Source of the DNA: Cryomorpha sp963741985
GTDB taxonomy: Bacteria > Bacteroidota > Bacteroidia > Flavobacteriales_D > Cryomorphaceae
Assembly: GCA_963741985.1 (NCBI GenBank)
Contig: CAVUKD010000003.1
Location: 186,001-250,000, forward strand
DNA length: 64,000 nt
Reading direction: 5' to 3'
Part shown: piece after piece, positions 1 to 9,953 of the stretch
Numbering within the stretch: the stretch's first letter is position 1
Layout of the letters: each line of letters opens with the position of its first letter
The notes under the pieces: generated by a model
What the model saw: only the letters and a program-made list of their open reading frames with translations
Told to the model about the DNA's origin: nothing
Database searches by the model: none
Program-made: the position numbers and the translations under genes

Positions 1-640
1 CTCCGTAAGCCATAAGGATGCAAAACACACAAACAAGTTGCACCAATTGTACTCCAAGTGACCAGCCAATTAAGGGTATGACAAGTGGCTTGAAAATTTT
101 GAAAAAAGCCATTATAACGCCAACAAGCGCCGGAACACTCAATGCGAAAAGCACAATATTGAGCGCATAAGAACCAGAAAACCAGTTGATGAAAATTTCA
201 GGTTTGAAGGCGGCAATTCCCAATGCAAGAAAAGCAAGCATGGCAGCTCCGCTCAACCTATCAAGCAGTACGGCTGAAACGAGATGTCGGGTTCTCGCTT
301 CGGAGCTTTTCTTAAGAAAATACACTTTGTACCCGTCTCCGCCAATGCCTCCGGGCAGAAAGAGATTGTAAAACATACCGACATAATAAAGAGCCAGATT
401 GAATCGCGAAGTGATCTCAATTCCCAGTTGGCGCATCAGCAAATGAAAGCGATGTGCCCCAATAAACTTTGAAAGATTGAAAACAATAAGTGCTGCGATA
501 AGCCATGCAACATTGCTTTTCTTGACCACAAGCCAAACCTGCGAAAGGTCAATTTTGGTAAAGACAAAATAAATGGCCAGTCCCGAAAGCGCGAGTTTTA
601 GCAGGAGCTTAAGCGCCGACTTTGTCTTTGTCTTTGCCAA
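1..640 (-). CDS. Lysylphosphatidylglycerol synthase TM-region / UPF0104-type membrane protein (partial)
   Basis: The reading frame is open from a stop at 653-655 to the window edge, so the C-terminus is missing. The translated part is strongly hydrophobic, with several membrane segments and the motif FLPGGIGGDGYKVYFL, typical of the flippase-like UPF0104/AglD/MprF N-terminal family. These are integral inner-membrane proteins often linked to lipid or polyprenyl-linked sugar handling. No ATG occurs near the front; TTG at 640-638 (L-A-K-T-K) is the best start. It overlaps the end of the upstream glycosyltransferase gene by about 32 bp, so the two are probably co-transcribed. The family call is fairly safe; the substrate is unknown. 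Confidence 0.75.
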   Translation of the reverse strand, partial: MAKTKTKSALKLLLKLALSGLAIYFVFTKIDLSQVWLVVKKSNVAWLIAALIVFNLSKFIGAHRFHLLMRQLGIEITSRFNLALYYVGMFYNLFLPGGIGGDGYKVYFLKKSSEARTRHLVSAVLLDRLSGAAMLAFLALGIAAFKPEIFINWFSGSYALNIVLFALSVPALVGVIMAFFKIFKPLVIPLIGWSLGVQLVQLVCVFCILMAYG

Positions 641-1562
641 CGAAAATTTCTTTTACCGTGTAGGTTTTCTTGTTTTGAGATTGGTAATAGATGCGCAGCA
701 TAATCTCTGCGAGCAATCCAAAAACCAGAAATTGTATTCCGGCCAGAACGAGTGTTACGCCAAGCAACAGCAGCGGACGACCCCAGATATCATGTCCGAG
801 AATTTTCAGTATCAGGAGGTACAAATTGATTAGCACCCCCAGTCCAAAAGTGATCAGTCCTACTGGTCCAAAAAGATGAATTGGTCGACGGAAATACTTC
901 TGCATAAAGATCATCAAGACCAGATCGCTCAGCACTTTGAAAGTGCGGCTCAACCCGTATTTCGACTCTCCATGGATGCGTGCGTGGTGGTGTACATCTA
1001 CTTGAGTGATTTTCGCACCCTGGAGTTTTGCAAGTACCGGAATAAAACGGTGCAACTCCCCATAAAGCTCCATACCTTTTGCAATATGCGCTTTGTAAAT
1101 ACGCAACGTACAGCCATAGTCGCGGATATGCACATCCGTAAGTTTGCGGATCATGGCGTTAGCGATTTTACTTGGAAATTTTCGCAACAACGCACCGTCC
1201 TGTCGGTTTTTTCGGTTACCGGCCACTACGTCCCAATCTTCGCGCTCAAGAATTTCCAACATCATTGGAATATCTGCTGGATCGTTTTGAAGATCGCCAT
1301 CGAGGGTAACGATATATTCGCCTTGAGCGGCATCGATACCCGCTTGCATGGCGGTGGTCTGGCCGTAATTTTTTTGAAAAACGATAAGTTTCACGTGCGA
1401 ATCAGCAATTTCCTTAATACGCTTCACCGTTGCATCGGAGGAGCCATCGTCCACGAGAATGACTTCATAGGTGAATGACTGAAGTGCTGCATCAATGGCT
1501 GCCAAAAGTGGCTCCACATTGTCTTCTTCATTCATCAGGGTAATAACCAGCGATAGCTTCAT
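609..1562 (-). CDS. GtrB/DPM1-like family 2 glycosyltransferase
   Basis: A 317-residue GT-A glycosyltransferase. It starts with the GT2 pattern LVITLMNEEDN (5-15), followed by VDDGSSD (37-43) and the metal-binding DGD at 88-90 in LDGDLQNDP. Two C-terminal membrane helices lie at about 231-255 and 263-292. This matches the GtrB/ArnC/dolichyl-phosphate-mannose synthase group, which moves a sugar from a nucleotide donor to a polyprenyl phosphate on the cytoplasmic face of the membrane. The sugar cannot be read from sequence. The gene overlaps the following flippase-like gene, which suggests glycolipid or envelope glycan assembly. Confidence 0.85.
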   Translation of the reverse strand: MKLSLVITLMNEEDNVEPLLAAIDAALQSFTYEVILVDDGSSDATVKRIKEIADSHVKLIVFQKNYGQTTAMQAGIDAAQGEYIVTLDGDLQNDPADIPMMLEILEREDWDVVAGNRKNRQDGALLRKFPSKIANAMIRKLTDVHIRDYGCTLRIYKAHIAKGMELYGELHRFIPVLAKLQGAKITQVDVHHHARIHGESKYGLSRTFKVLSDLVLMIFMQKYFRRPIHLFGPVGLITFGLGVLINLYLLILKILGHDIWGRPLLLLGVTLVLAGIQFLVFGLLAEIMLRIYYQSQNKKTYTVKEIFVGKDKDKVGA

Positions 1563-1632
1563 GGGCGGATTGTAAAGGCGCGAAGGTAAGGAATTTGGTA
1601 TATTTTTCTGATTGGAATAAGAAACCTGAGAT

Positions 1633-4600
1633 TTACTCTAAAACCACTCTGGTGCGAATTACCTTACCTGAATTCAAACGAAGCGTCAGCATATAAACTC
1701 CTGCTACCGGTTTCATTACTTCCAGTTTGAATTCACCTTGGCCGATTCGCTCCGCCTGAATAAAAACTTTCCGTCCGATCGCATCAAAAAGCAGGATTTC
1801 CTTCAATTCCATATCCTCAGGATAGGATATGGTAAGATATCCATTTGAAGGGTTGGGATATACCCAAATAGAGGTATCACTTTCAGTAAGTCCATCAGAA
1901 TCGGCCATTACTACCGTTATTACTATTGAAACTTCCGACATACAAAGGTTTGTAGATGCAGAAACTGTAACCGTATAAGTTCCAATGGCAGAATATGTGT
2001 GGCTCACATCGGGACCCGAGGACATCATGGTAAACCCATCACCAAAATCCCAACTCCAAATTCCAACTCCTTCTGCAGGAGCTGAAAAGTAGGTCTGTTC
2101 ATTAAGCACCGGAACATTCCCAACGCTTATTACCGAAAATCCTTGTGGAAGGATGTTCAAACTTTGAGTCTGCGAATCCGATCCAATACTGTTTGAACTC
2201 GTCAATTCGATTTCAAAGTTTCCTGAACTTTCATAGATATGATATGGGTTTTGAATATTAGCCGTAGCACCGTCTCCAAAATCCCATGCCCATCCATTCG
2301 GTATATGCGTAGATTGATCAATAAAATGGTAAATTCTGCTGCATTCATCAATCACCTCCCATGTAAAGTCAGCTTGAGGAGCTGCATTGATAGGAGATAA
2401 AATGATCGAGTAATCTTCAGCTTCACCGTTTGTATAGGAACCGCAAGGACTAGTAGAGGTTTCATCAGCCATGATGCGTAACCTCAGTGGTATCCCAATC
2501 GGCGTTCCTGTTGGAATGGTTACCGCAGCAGTTATGCCGCCCTGAGTGTAATTGGCCGAAAGCACATTTTCGTTTGTGGAAAACTCGCCATCATTATTGT
2601 AATCGATCCATGCCCTTACGTAGAAGTAATCATTTGTAGAGGTCGATACTGTCATTTCATATGTTGATCCGATCACTGCCTCTAATGGTGTTTCGCAAGT
2701 AAAATCCTGATATCCTGAAATACTACCATCGGAAGGGAAATATTGTTCGTCAAACTTGAATTGAGTAATGCGGTAGTTGCTGTAATCCGTTCCGGTATAG
2801 GGTGTACAAGATGCCGGTGCCGTATTACTTACATTTTCGACGAGTACTGTTTTGGATATTGTATTGCAGTCAACGTCATTGCACACTTCAAGAGAAACAG
2901 TATACTCACCTACTTCCATATAATTATGAGACGGATTGGTATAAACCGATGTCGAGCCATCGCCAAAGTCCCAGTTCCAGGAGGTTGGATTATGAATGGA
3001 TAGATCGGTGAAGTCGAATTGTCCTCCACACGAGTTTTCAGAACTAAATTCGAAATCCGAACATACATTTCCAGGAATATTTAAGTGCACCATTACGGAA
3101 TCCATGGGGTGCAGTGGGTCGTTGGAATTCACTACTATGGGAATATCAAAAATGCCTACCTCTAGACCTGTTGTTTGTAAATAGAGACTTATCTCGGAGC
3201 TGCCACCCGCTTCTATCTCTCCAGCTGTATCCGCACTTACCGTGCTTTCTCCTGCCACTATGTCTAGGAATGATTCAAACATTTGCTGCAAAGCTGCATC
3301 CTGCATCATTATTCCTGGATTCGATGAAAAGAGAAGATAATAGATACGATCACTGTCCGTCAAATCTGAAATCGTATGTCCTTCATAATTTGTTGAACTC
3401 AAAAATGTATGCCCTACTATGGGAGAATCTTCCAAAATTACCATATGATTGATACTTGGATCTCCGGCACCGTACACTCTGGTAATAAGGGCTTTGTATA
3501 CACGTCCATCTACCGCAGTATGAGTTAATAGCAAATCATTGATATTTCCTGCCCCATCAGCACCGAGATTGCCAGAAATAGTAAAAGATTGTAAGTCATT
3601 AATATCGGCAACCATTACAAAAAGTCCGGGAAATTTGCCAGTAAAATACCTCCCTTCATCACCAAATGCATTACTTGACTGGATACTATTATTGGTATAT
3701 GGTATGTTTGAAACCGGCCACAGATTGGTATTCAAATAATTTCCGCCATCGTACATATCAGAGCCACCATCGGAAATACCGTTACCCGTTTCACCCCCAC
3801 TAAATAAATAAAGATTTGGTACCCATTGGGTTAATTCTGAATAACTTGAAGATAAATCATTCAGCACCGTCTCAAGATTGGCTTTGGAAGGAGTATTGAA
3901 TAGATTATACTCCAAAACTCCTTCACCATCGTTATGAATGGTAAAGGTTACAAGAACAGAATCGGCGCATGCCTCTGCATTTACAGTGAGTTCCTGGGGC
4001 TCCAATACCATAAGTGGCGCTGCTAAACCTTCACCGGAAAAGGTAATCAGCGTATCGCCACCGTTCGATAGAAGTTGGAAATTCGTATTAAATACGCCCA
4101 CCTCTGTAGGGTGGAAATGCGCGAAAAGGGAATCCTGAGAGAAAGCAGGAATAGTAATGGATGTGGGTGAAATAGAAAAATCAGGATTTTCAAAAGCTAC
4201 ATTTAATTCCAAATCAGCACATCCGTTGTTATATATCAAAAGTGTATCCACAGACTCGGCTCCGGTCAAAATCGGTTCGAAGGATAGTGTATCCTCAGAA
4301 ACAGCCAACAGGGCATTTCCTTCTACTTCCAGATGAAAAACATAATTTATTGTATCATTTTGGGGATCGTTTGTGAGGTATGTAAAATTGCTATAATAAT
4401 CACCGGCAAGAAGTCCTGCCGCATTAAATGTCACTTGAAATTCTAAAGAATCTCCGGGCGGAATAGTTGCTGGCAATTCGGGCGACACAGCCTCTATCCA
4501 GTCCGCTAACATTCCGCTTGCAAGATACTGCATGGCATTTCCAATAATGGCCGATGCTGCACTATTTGTTTGATAATAATCAAAACCAACATATACAACT

Positions 4601-7600
4601 TTTCCCAAACCAAAATTCCTGACAGCCACTACCGAATAACCAGAAGAAGCACTATTAACTGCTAAAGTTTCGATATCGGTATTTGAAACCCAATCATACA
4701 TAAAAGTAAGATTGGGAGCTTGAAAAACATCACTAACACCGGACATGATCGGGTGATTGGGATGTATGTTGTTTAGCTGACCAGAATTAATATTATCATA
4801 AGGAACTTCTGGGAAAAGACCCGTAGCGTATATAAAGCTATTCGCACATACCAAAATTCGACCTCCTCCATATACAAAATCGAGCAAGGCCGGTGAAAGG
4901 TTTGTCCAAAAGGAGGGGCTTACACCTTCCATTTCCGGGATAAGTAAAATATCCATCCCTTCGAGTGCTTCTGACAAATCAGGCGAACTATTTGCATTAG
5001 TGGTTGTGAGTATATAATCTGTGTAGCTCTCATTTATCGCGTCTATCGTCCGAGGATACTCTTCGTAAAGATCTGTGTACGTGGTGAGCGCCAGTACTGA
5101 CACACCCGGAGAAATATCGAAAATTGCATCTAACTCTAAAGGGCCGAGGCCGTTATTGAAAACCGTAAATGAAGCCGAATCAGATGTTCCACAGTAGGCC
5201 GTGGCGTGCAGCGTATCAGCTGGTGCGAGAGCTATTTCAGGTGGGTTTAGCGCTTCCGCAAAAAGTGAAATATTTTCATCGCCTCCGTTACTTGTGAGCA
5301 AAATTTGATCGGAATAAACTCCCGGCGATTCGCCTTGGAAGCTTAAGAAAAGCGTATCCTGTTCGTAGCCTCTGATAGCAAGAGTAGCAGGGCTTACGCC
5401 AAAAACCGAAGAAGTAAGTTCAGCATTCACATATAGAGAATCACATCCAGAATTCACTACTATAAGGGTATCCTGCAAGGCATTTCCCGCAATTACCGAA
5501 TCAAAATAGATTGAATCGGGGCTTGCCGTCAATTCAGCAGCTCCAACAACGTTAATATGAAATACATAATCCACCAATGGATTCTCGGGATCGTTGGTTG
5601 CAATCTGTGTATCAAAGAAGAAGTCGCCTGCCAATAATTCAGCAGCACTTAAATTAAGCTGTACAACCAGCGAATCGCCGGATGAAATGGTATAGATTGA
5701 ATCCAGAAAGGAGGTTTCAATCCACTGCGGCGCAACGTATGAAGCCAAATAATTCATGGCATTACCTATTATCTGTGAATTGGTTGTCGTGATTTCATAA
5801 TAATCATATCCGACATAGACAACATTTCCCTCACCAATACTTTTTTCTCCAACGACTGTAATATTTGGTAGAAAAGATGTATTCGCCACCGTATTCATAT
5901 CAGGATCTGCACTCCAATCGAAAGCAATTGTGGCATTTGAAGCATCAAATGATTCCGGAAGTCCTGTCATCAGCGGACTAGTAACATCCGAATTTACGAC
6001 AGTTAAGTCATTAGCTAACGTCATGGTAGATGGCGAAAACAGGACTCCAGTGGGAATATATTGGCCACCACAAACTAATATATTTCCCCCGTTGTTCACG
6101 AAGTTTATCAACGCATCCGAAATATTTGAAAAGAAAAGTGAACTAGCATCCTCCTGTTCAGGAATTAAGAGAATATCAATACCTTCCAGGTCGGCATTGA
6201 GTTGATCAGAATTTATAGCCGAGGATTCAGCAAGTGTATAATCCGTAAAATACGAATTGATGCTTTGAATCGTCTTCAGATACTCTTGCGAATAGTCCGT
6301 ATAGGTTACCAAAGCCAAAACGTTGGATTCGGATCCCAATGCGCCACCGAGTGAACCTGCCGACACCAGCAGGTCTCCGCCCCCTTCATTATATATGGTA
6401 AATGAGGTCTCGGTTATGCCACCGCAGCTTACACTCGCATAAACAGTATCGGGTGGAGCAATTGAAAATACAGGTGCTTCCTGAACAACAAGCGTTTGCA
6501 AAAGCGTATCGCTCGAATAGCAGTTGCCAACAATAAGCGTAACGTTGTAAGTGCCGGGAAGACTATAACTATGCGTTGGATTTTGGACAGATGCACTATT
6601 TCCATCTCCAAAATCCCAATGCCACTCGCTGGGAAACTCTGTGGTGAGATCGGTAAATTCAACTGCTTCATTTAAGGCCGGGTTATAATCCGAAATATCA
6701 AACCCTGCTTCGGGGTTTGTTGTTGGTGTTTGCGATGTCCACGACGCCTCCCACCCGCTCGTGGTATATGAACCATCCGAATGAAACTCAAGAAACAGTG
6801 CGCCGGAAGAAGATACAATTTCGATGGGGCTTTCAGACCCATCCAGACTCAAAAGCAAAGGAGCAGTATAATCGAATCCATCATAAATTCGAAGGTAATC
6901 GTAGTATCCTTCTGTTAAAAAGGATTGAAATGAAAGGGTAACGCTCAATGCGCAGGGTGGAGCGATAAGCAAAGTACAATTCTCACCATTTTGATAATTG
7001 CCATCTGGTCCGCCTGAGTCATAGAGCTGGCCGGATTCGGAAGTGATCAGATCCGTCTCACACATATTCGCTGCATTCACAATAGAAATAAAGTCCACAA
7101 TAGTTAGTGTATCGCTACCATATTCATTTGAAACAATAAGCGCGACATCAAAAGTCCCTAATTCGTTATATTGAATAATTGGATTTTGATCCGTGGAAGA
7201 AGCCGGAGTTCCTCCTTCAAAAGTCCATTCCCACGATTCGGGCAGATTGATCGATAAATCAGCAAATGAAATTTGACTACCTACTAAACCTAATTGTGTA
7301 GAAGCTTCGAATTGTCCAATTGGCGGATCCAAATTTTCAACTATGGATACTTGATAGTCTTCTACTTGTCCATCATAAAATATTTCGCAAGAATTATCTG
7401 CGAGAAGCTCGCTTGATCGCAACCGCAATCGGAGTGGTGTATCATAAACAATGCCTTGTGGAATCCATACCTCAGCTGTATGAGTAGTCTGTGGGGTCGG
7501 AGAATTATAAATCATTTCGGAAGCAGAAAAATCACCATCGTTATCAAAGTCTATCCATGCCGCCAAATATTCCTGAGAAAAGGTCACAGCCGATAATGTA

Positions 7601-9645
7601 TAGATATTTCCTTCTTCTAATTCGGTACTGGCAGTACAGCTATAATCCTGATATCCTTCCAGTGAAGATCCGGAAGTATTTTGAATGGTATTTAATTCAA
7701 AGTAACTTATTCCGTAATAAGCAGCAGGATCTGAAGGTTCCGGTTCGCATAAAGGAGATAACGGTCCTCCAATATTCTCCACATGAATAAGATCAATTCG
7801 AACCAATTCGTCCTCATTTCCACATTCTGCCGCTCCAGCGGTTTGAAGGGTTACGGTATATAAGCCCGGTTCGGTATAGGTATGCGATGGATTCGCTTCT
7901 GTACTGGTGCTGTCATCGCCAAAATTCCAGATATAATTTAAACCATTCAAGGAATAATTTTCAAAATCGATGGTCGCAGGTACCTGACAAGCATACGTTT
8001 GTGAAGGTTCGAACGCCGCAACCACCGCGTTATTAAAAACCTGCCCTACCCCTACGGCATACCAGGCATTGGTCACAGTAATCACCTCAGGACTGCAAGC
8101 CCCATACAAATCCGTGGCAGATAAAATTGAAAAAGTACGTGCATCGAAATAATCTGAAGAAGGTGATAAATAAACGGTGAGGTTTCGGTAAGCTATTGCT
8201 GCAGCTGCTTCGCGGCCAATAGATGCGATACTATAGGAATTTCCGATATCATTGGTTCCGCTACCTCCCTCTGCAAGCAAATAAAACCAGTGGTTTTGAA
8301 CGCCCGAATTGGTATGCACACCCCCATGGTCATAGCTACCATTGTACCAATTTTCACCGTAGTATGTATCGGGTGAGCCGTAGAGCTTTGGGTTTTCCAA
8401 GCTTCTACCAGGGTTCGGAGAAATCTCTTCTCCGTTCAAGTAATTAGCCATCTCCGGGCGCGCGAAGAAGTCAACGGTAACTCCAAAAATATCGCTGAAA
8501 GACTCGTTCAGCGCACCGGACTCATCTTCATAAATCAGGCCGGCAGAATGTTCGGTAACTCCATGTGTAATCTCATGTCCTACGATTTCCAAACTAGGAA
8601 ACGGAGAATACTCACCACCACCAGCACCATATGTCATTGCTTCACCATTCCAGAAAGCATTGGAGAATGAAATGCCGTAATCTACATAAGATGTGATCGG
8701 TGAACCTGCGTTGTCATAAGAATTTCGTCCAAAGGTTTCAAAATAAAAATCATAAGTCATTTCCGTTCCCCAATGTGCATCAAGGGCTGCATCTGCATTG
8801 TGAGGACCTGAAGTCCATAAGTTATCAGAATCGACAATTTCATCAGCACTACCATAGCTCTCGCTCCCATTCATATCCTTTGTAATAAGGCCTCCGCCCC
8901 GGGATAAGTCATGGAGTCTAAACTCTCCCGAACTCAGGCTATCGGTAACAATCATTCGTTCACCACTGTATCGCGTTTGGGCAGTTCCCATGGCTTCGGT
9001 GTAATGAATGCGCTCATAAGAATGTAACAGATCACCCGTAGTTGCATCCAGAAAAAGATATTTTCTGGATAAAGGTTCAACCGCAAAAACATCTACTTTA
9101 TAGGCAAGAAAGTAATGTTTCCCCTCGGGGAAAATGACCAATTCCGGCTCTGGAAAATCAGCATCGTTCCACTGATACACTTTGGCATTTGTAATTGCCT
9201 TCGCTTTTTGAATAGCCGCGGATTTGGAGTAGGCCGGATCAACCGTATTCCATTCAGCAATATCGAAATAAACACCACTGATCGACCCAATTTCATTGCC
9301 TTTCGTATGAACCGTCATTATTGCATTTTCGATCGGCACTTGTTGAAATGTTTGTTGGTATTTTGTGTGGGTCATACCCACTTTATCATCAAGCGTGTTC
9401 CGTTTCTCAAATCCGTATTCATCTGTAAGTTTTAGGACAGAACGAAGCCATTCGGATGTGTTTTTTGCTGAAAGATTTGGAGGAGAACCTTCGAATGAAG
9501 CATATTTTAAATGATTATTTTCCTGATCTAAAATGACTTTATCAGCACCGGAAATGAGATTTGTGGCTGACCTTCCGGTAAAGGTTTGAGTGTAAGCTGT
9601 ATTCCAGAAAAAAAGAAAACTAGCTAAGTAGCAAATAGATTTCAT
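1633..9645 (-). CDS. Giant secreted M4 (thermolysin-like) metalloprotease-adhesin with T9SS sorting domain
   Basis: The frame is open up to 9723, but the ATG at 9645 begins a clear signal peptide (MKSICYLASFLFFWNTAYTQ), giving 2670 residues. Order: propeptide; M4 catalytic domain with zinc site HEITH (357-361), third ligand E381 in GALNESFSD, and an HTNSG stretch near 440; PKD; GEVED; PKD; CUB; PKD; two near-copies of a module of about 408 residues plus a diverged third; then PKD, GEVED, PKD, PKD and a T9SS type A tail (about 2590-2670, YPNPSNG). Each module combines ASH/HYDIN-like beta domains with an alpha/beta domain containing DILLIPE and NGGNILVCGG, resembling GATase-like/DUF4350 folds. 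The enzyme is predicted to be secreted and to cleave extracellular protein. M4 and T9SS calls are strong; the module fold is inferred. Confidence 0.92.
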   Translation of the reverse strand: MKSICYLASFLFFWNTAYTQTFTGRSATNLISGADKVILDQENNHLKYASFEGSPPNLSAKNTSEWLRSVLKLTDEYGFEKRNTLDDKVGMTHTKYQQTFQQVPIENAIMTVHTKGNEIGSISGVYFDIAEWNTVDPAYSKSAAIQKAKAITNAKVYQWNDADFPEPELVIFPEGKHYFLAYKVDVFAVEPLSRKYLFLDATTGDLLHSYERIHYTEAMGTAQTRYSGERMIVTDSLSSGEFRLHDLSRGGGLITKDMNGSESYGSADEIVDSDNLWTSGPHNADAALDAHWGTEMTYDFYFETFGRNSYDNAGSPITSYVDYGISFSNAFWNGEAMTYGAGGGEYSPFPSLEIVGHEITHGVTEHSAGLIYEDESGALNESFSDIFGVTVDFFARPEMANYLNGEEISPNPGRSLENPKLYGSPDTYYGENWYNGSYDHGGVHTNSGVQNHWFYLLAEGGSGTNDIGNSYSIASIGREAAAAIAYRNLTVYLSPSSDYFDARTFSILSATDLYGACSPEVITVTNAWYAVGVGQVFNNAVVAAFEPSQTYACQVPATIDFENYSLNGLNYIWNFGDDSTSTEANPSHTYTEPGLYTVTLQTAGAAECGNEDELVRIDLIHVENIGGPLSPLCEPEPSDPAAYYGISYFELNTIQNTSGSSLEGYQDYSCTASTELEEGNIYTLSAVTFSQEYLAAWIDFDNDGDFSASEMIYNSPTPQTTHTAEVWIPQGIVYDTPLRLRLRSSELLADNSCEIFYDGQVEDYQVSIVENLDPPIGQFEASTQLGLVGSQISFADLSINLPESWEWTFEGGTPASSTDQNPIIQYNELGTFDVALIVSNEYGSDTLTIVDFISIVNAANMCETDLITSESGQLYDSGGPDGNYQNGENCTLLIAPPCALSVTLSFQSFLTEGYYDYLRIYDGFDYTAPLLLSLDGSESPIEIVSSSGALFLEFHSDGSYTTSGWEASWTSQTPTTNPEAGFDISDYNPALNEAVEFTDLTTEFPSEWHWDFGDGNSASVQNPTHSYSLPGTYNVTLIVGNCYSSDTLLQTLVVQEAPVFSIAPPDTVYASVSCGGITETSFTIYNEGGGDLLVSAGSLGGALGSESNVLALVTYTDYSQEYLKTIQSINSYFTDYTLAESSAINSDQLNADLEGIDILLIPEQEDASSLFFSNISDALINFVNNGGNILVCGGQYIPTGVLFSPSTMTLANDLTVVNSDVTSPLMTGLPESFDASNATIAFDWSADPDMNTVANTSFLPNITVVGEKSIGEGNVVYVGYDYYEITTTNSQIIGNAMNYLASYVAPQWIETSFLDSIYTISSGDSLVVQLNLSAAELLAGDFFFDTQIATNDPENPLVDYVFHINVVGAAELTASPDSIYFDSVIAGNALQDTLIVVNSGCDSLYVNAELTSSVFGVSPATLAIRGYEQDTLFLSFQGESPGVYSDQILLTSNGGDENISLFAEALNPPEIALAPADTLHATAYCGTSDSASFTVFNNGLGPLELDAIFDISPGVSVLALTTYTDLYEEYPRTIDAINESYTDYILTTTNANSSPDLSEALEGMDILLIPEMEGVSPSFWTNLSPALLDFVYGGGRILVCANSFIYATGLFPEVPYDNINSGQLNNIHPNHPIMSGVSDVFQAPNLTFMYDWVSNTDIETLAVNSASSGYSVVAVRNFGLGKVVYVGFDYYQTNSAASAIIGNAMQYLASGMLADWIEAVSPELPATIPPGDSLEFQVTFNAAGLLAGDYYSNFTYLTNDPQNDTINYVFHLEVEGNALLAVSEDTLSFEPILTGAESVDTLLIYNNGCADLELNVAFENPDFSISPTSITIPAFSQDSLFAHFHPTEVGVFNTNFQLLSNGGDTLITFSGEGLAAPLMVLEPQELTVNAEACADSVLVTFTIHNDGEGVLEYNLFNTPSKANLETVLNDLSSSYSELTQWVPNLYLFSGGETGNGISDGGSDMYDGGNYLNTNLWPVSNIPYTNNSIQSSNAFGDEGRYFTGKFPGLFVMVADINDLQSFTISGNLGADGAGNINDLLLTHTAVDGRVYKALITRVYGAGDPSINHMVILEDSPIVGHTFLSSTNYEGHTISDLTDSDRIYYLLFSSNPGIMMQDAALQQMFESFLDIVAGESTVSADTAGEIEAGGSSEISLYLQTTGLEVGIFDIPIVVNSNDPLHPMDSVMVHLNIPGNVCSDFEFSSENSCGGQFDFTDLSIHNPTSWNWDFGDGSTSVYTNPSHNYMEVGEYTVSLEVCNDVDCNTISKTVLVENVSNTAPASCTPYTGTDYSNYRITQFKFDEQYFPSDGSISGYQDFTCETPLEAVIGSTYEMTVSTSTNDYFYVRAWIDYNNDGEFSTNENVLSANYTQGGITAAVTIPTGTPIGIPLRLRIMADETSTSPCGSYTNGEAEDYSIILSPINAAPQADFTWEVIDECSRIYHFIDQSTHIPNGWAWDFGDGATANIQNPYHIYESSGNFEIELTSSNSIGSDSQTQSLNILPQGFSVISVGNVPVLNEQTYFSAPAEGVGIWSWDFGDGFTMMSSGPDVSHTYSAIGTYTVTVSASTNLCMSEVSIVITVVMADSDGLTESDTSIWVYPNPSNGYLTISYPEDMELKEILLFDAIGRKVFIQAERIGQGEFKLEVMKPVAGVYMLTLRLNSGKVIRTRVVLE

Positions 9646-9806
9646 CGTCAAATGATTTTTGGTTTTTAACAGCTTTAAACATAATGCTTTTTTTCTGTAT
9701 GGCCGAATTTTCCTGTAATTCAATCCGCTGATATGCGTTAAAAACTCCCTGAAATTTACAAATGAATAGGAAATATGTACAGGATTAATGCTTAAACAAG
9801 TTCAGC

Positions 9807-9905
9807 ATGAAAGCATGGTTGATAGCGATAATAGTTGGATTAGCGCCACCAAAACCTAAAGGTCTTTCTTCTAAAATGTTTAGTGGCTATTCGGTTGTGG
9901 AATAA
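9807..9905 (+). CDS. Possible 32-residue hydrophobic peptide
   Basis: A short ATG-to-TAA frame in the gap between the divergent metalloprotease and the MtfA-like gene. It encodes MKAWLIAIIVGLAPPKPKG followed by a polar tail. The beginning resembles a signal peptide or single membrane helix. No family is recognised and no strong ribosome binding site is visible, so it may be chance or a truncated gene. Confidence 0.25.
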   Translation: MKAWLIAIIVGLAPPKPKGLSSKMFSGYSVVE

Positions 9906-9953
9906 TAAAAAACTCCTCCATACATTTCAAAAAATCACTACTTTTCCCCCTCG

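Noticed and set aside
876..1478. Plus-strand 200-residue frame
   Set aside because: Antisense to the clear glycosyltransferase; no protein-like composition or start signal.
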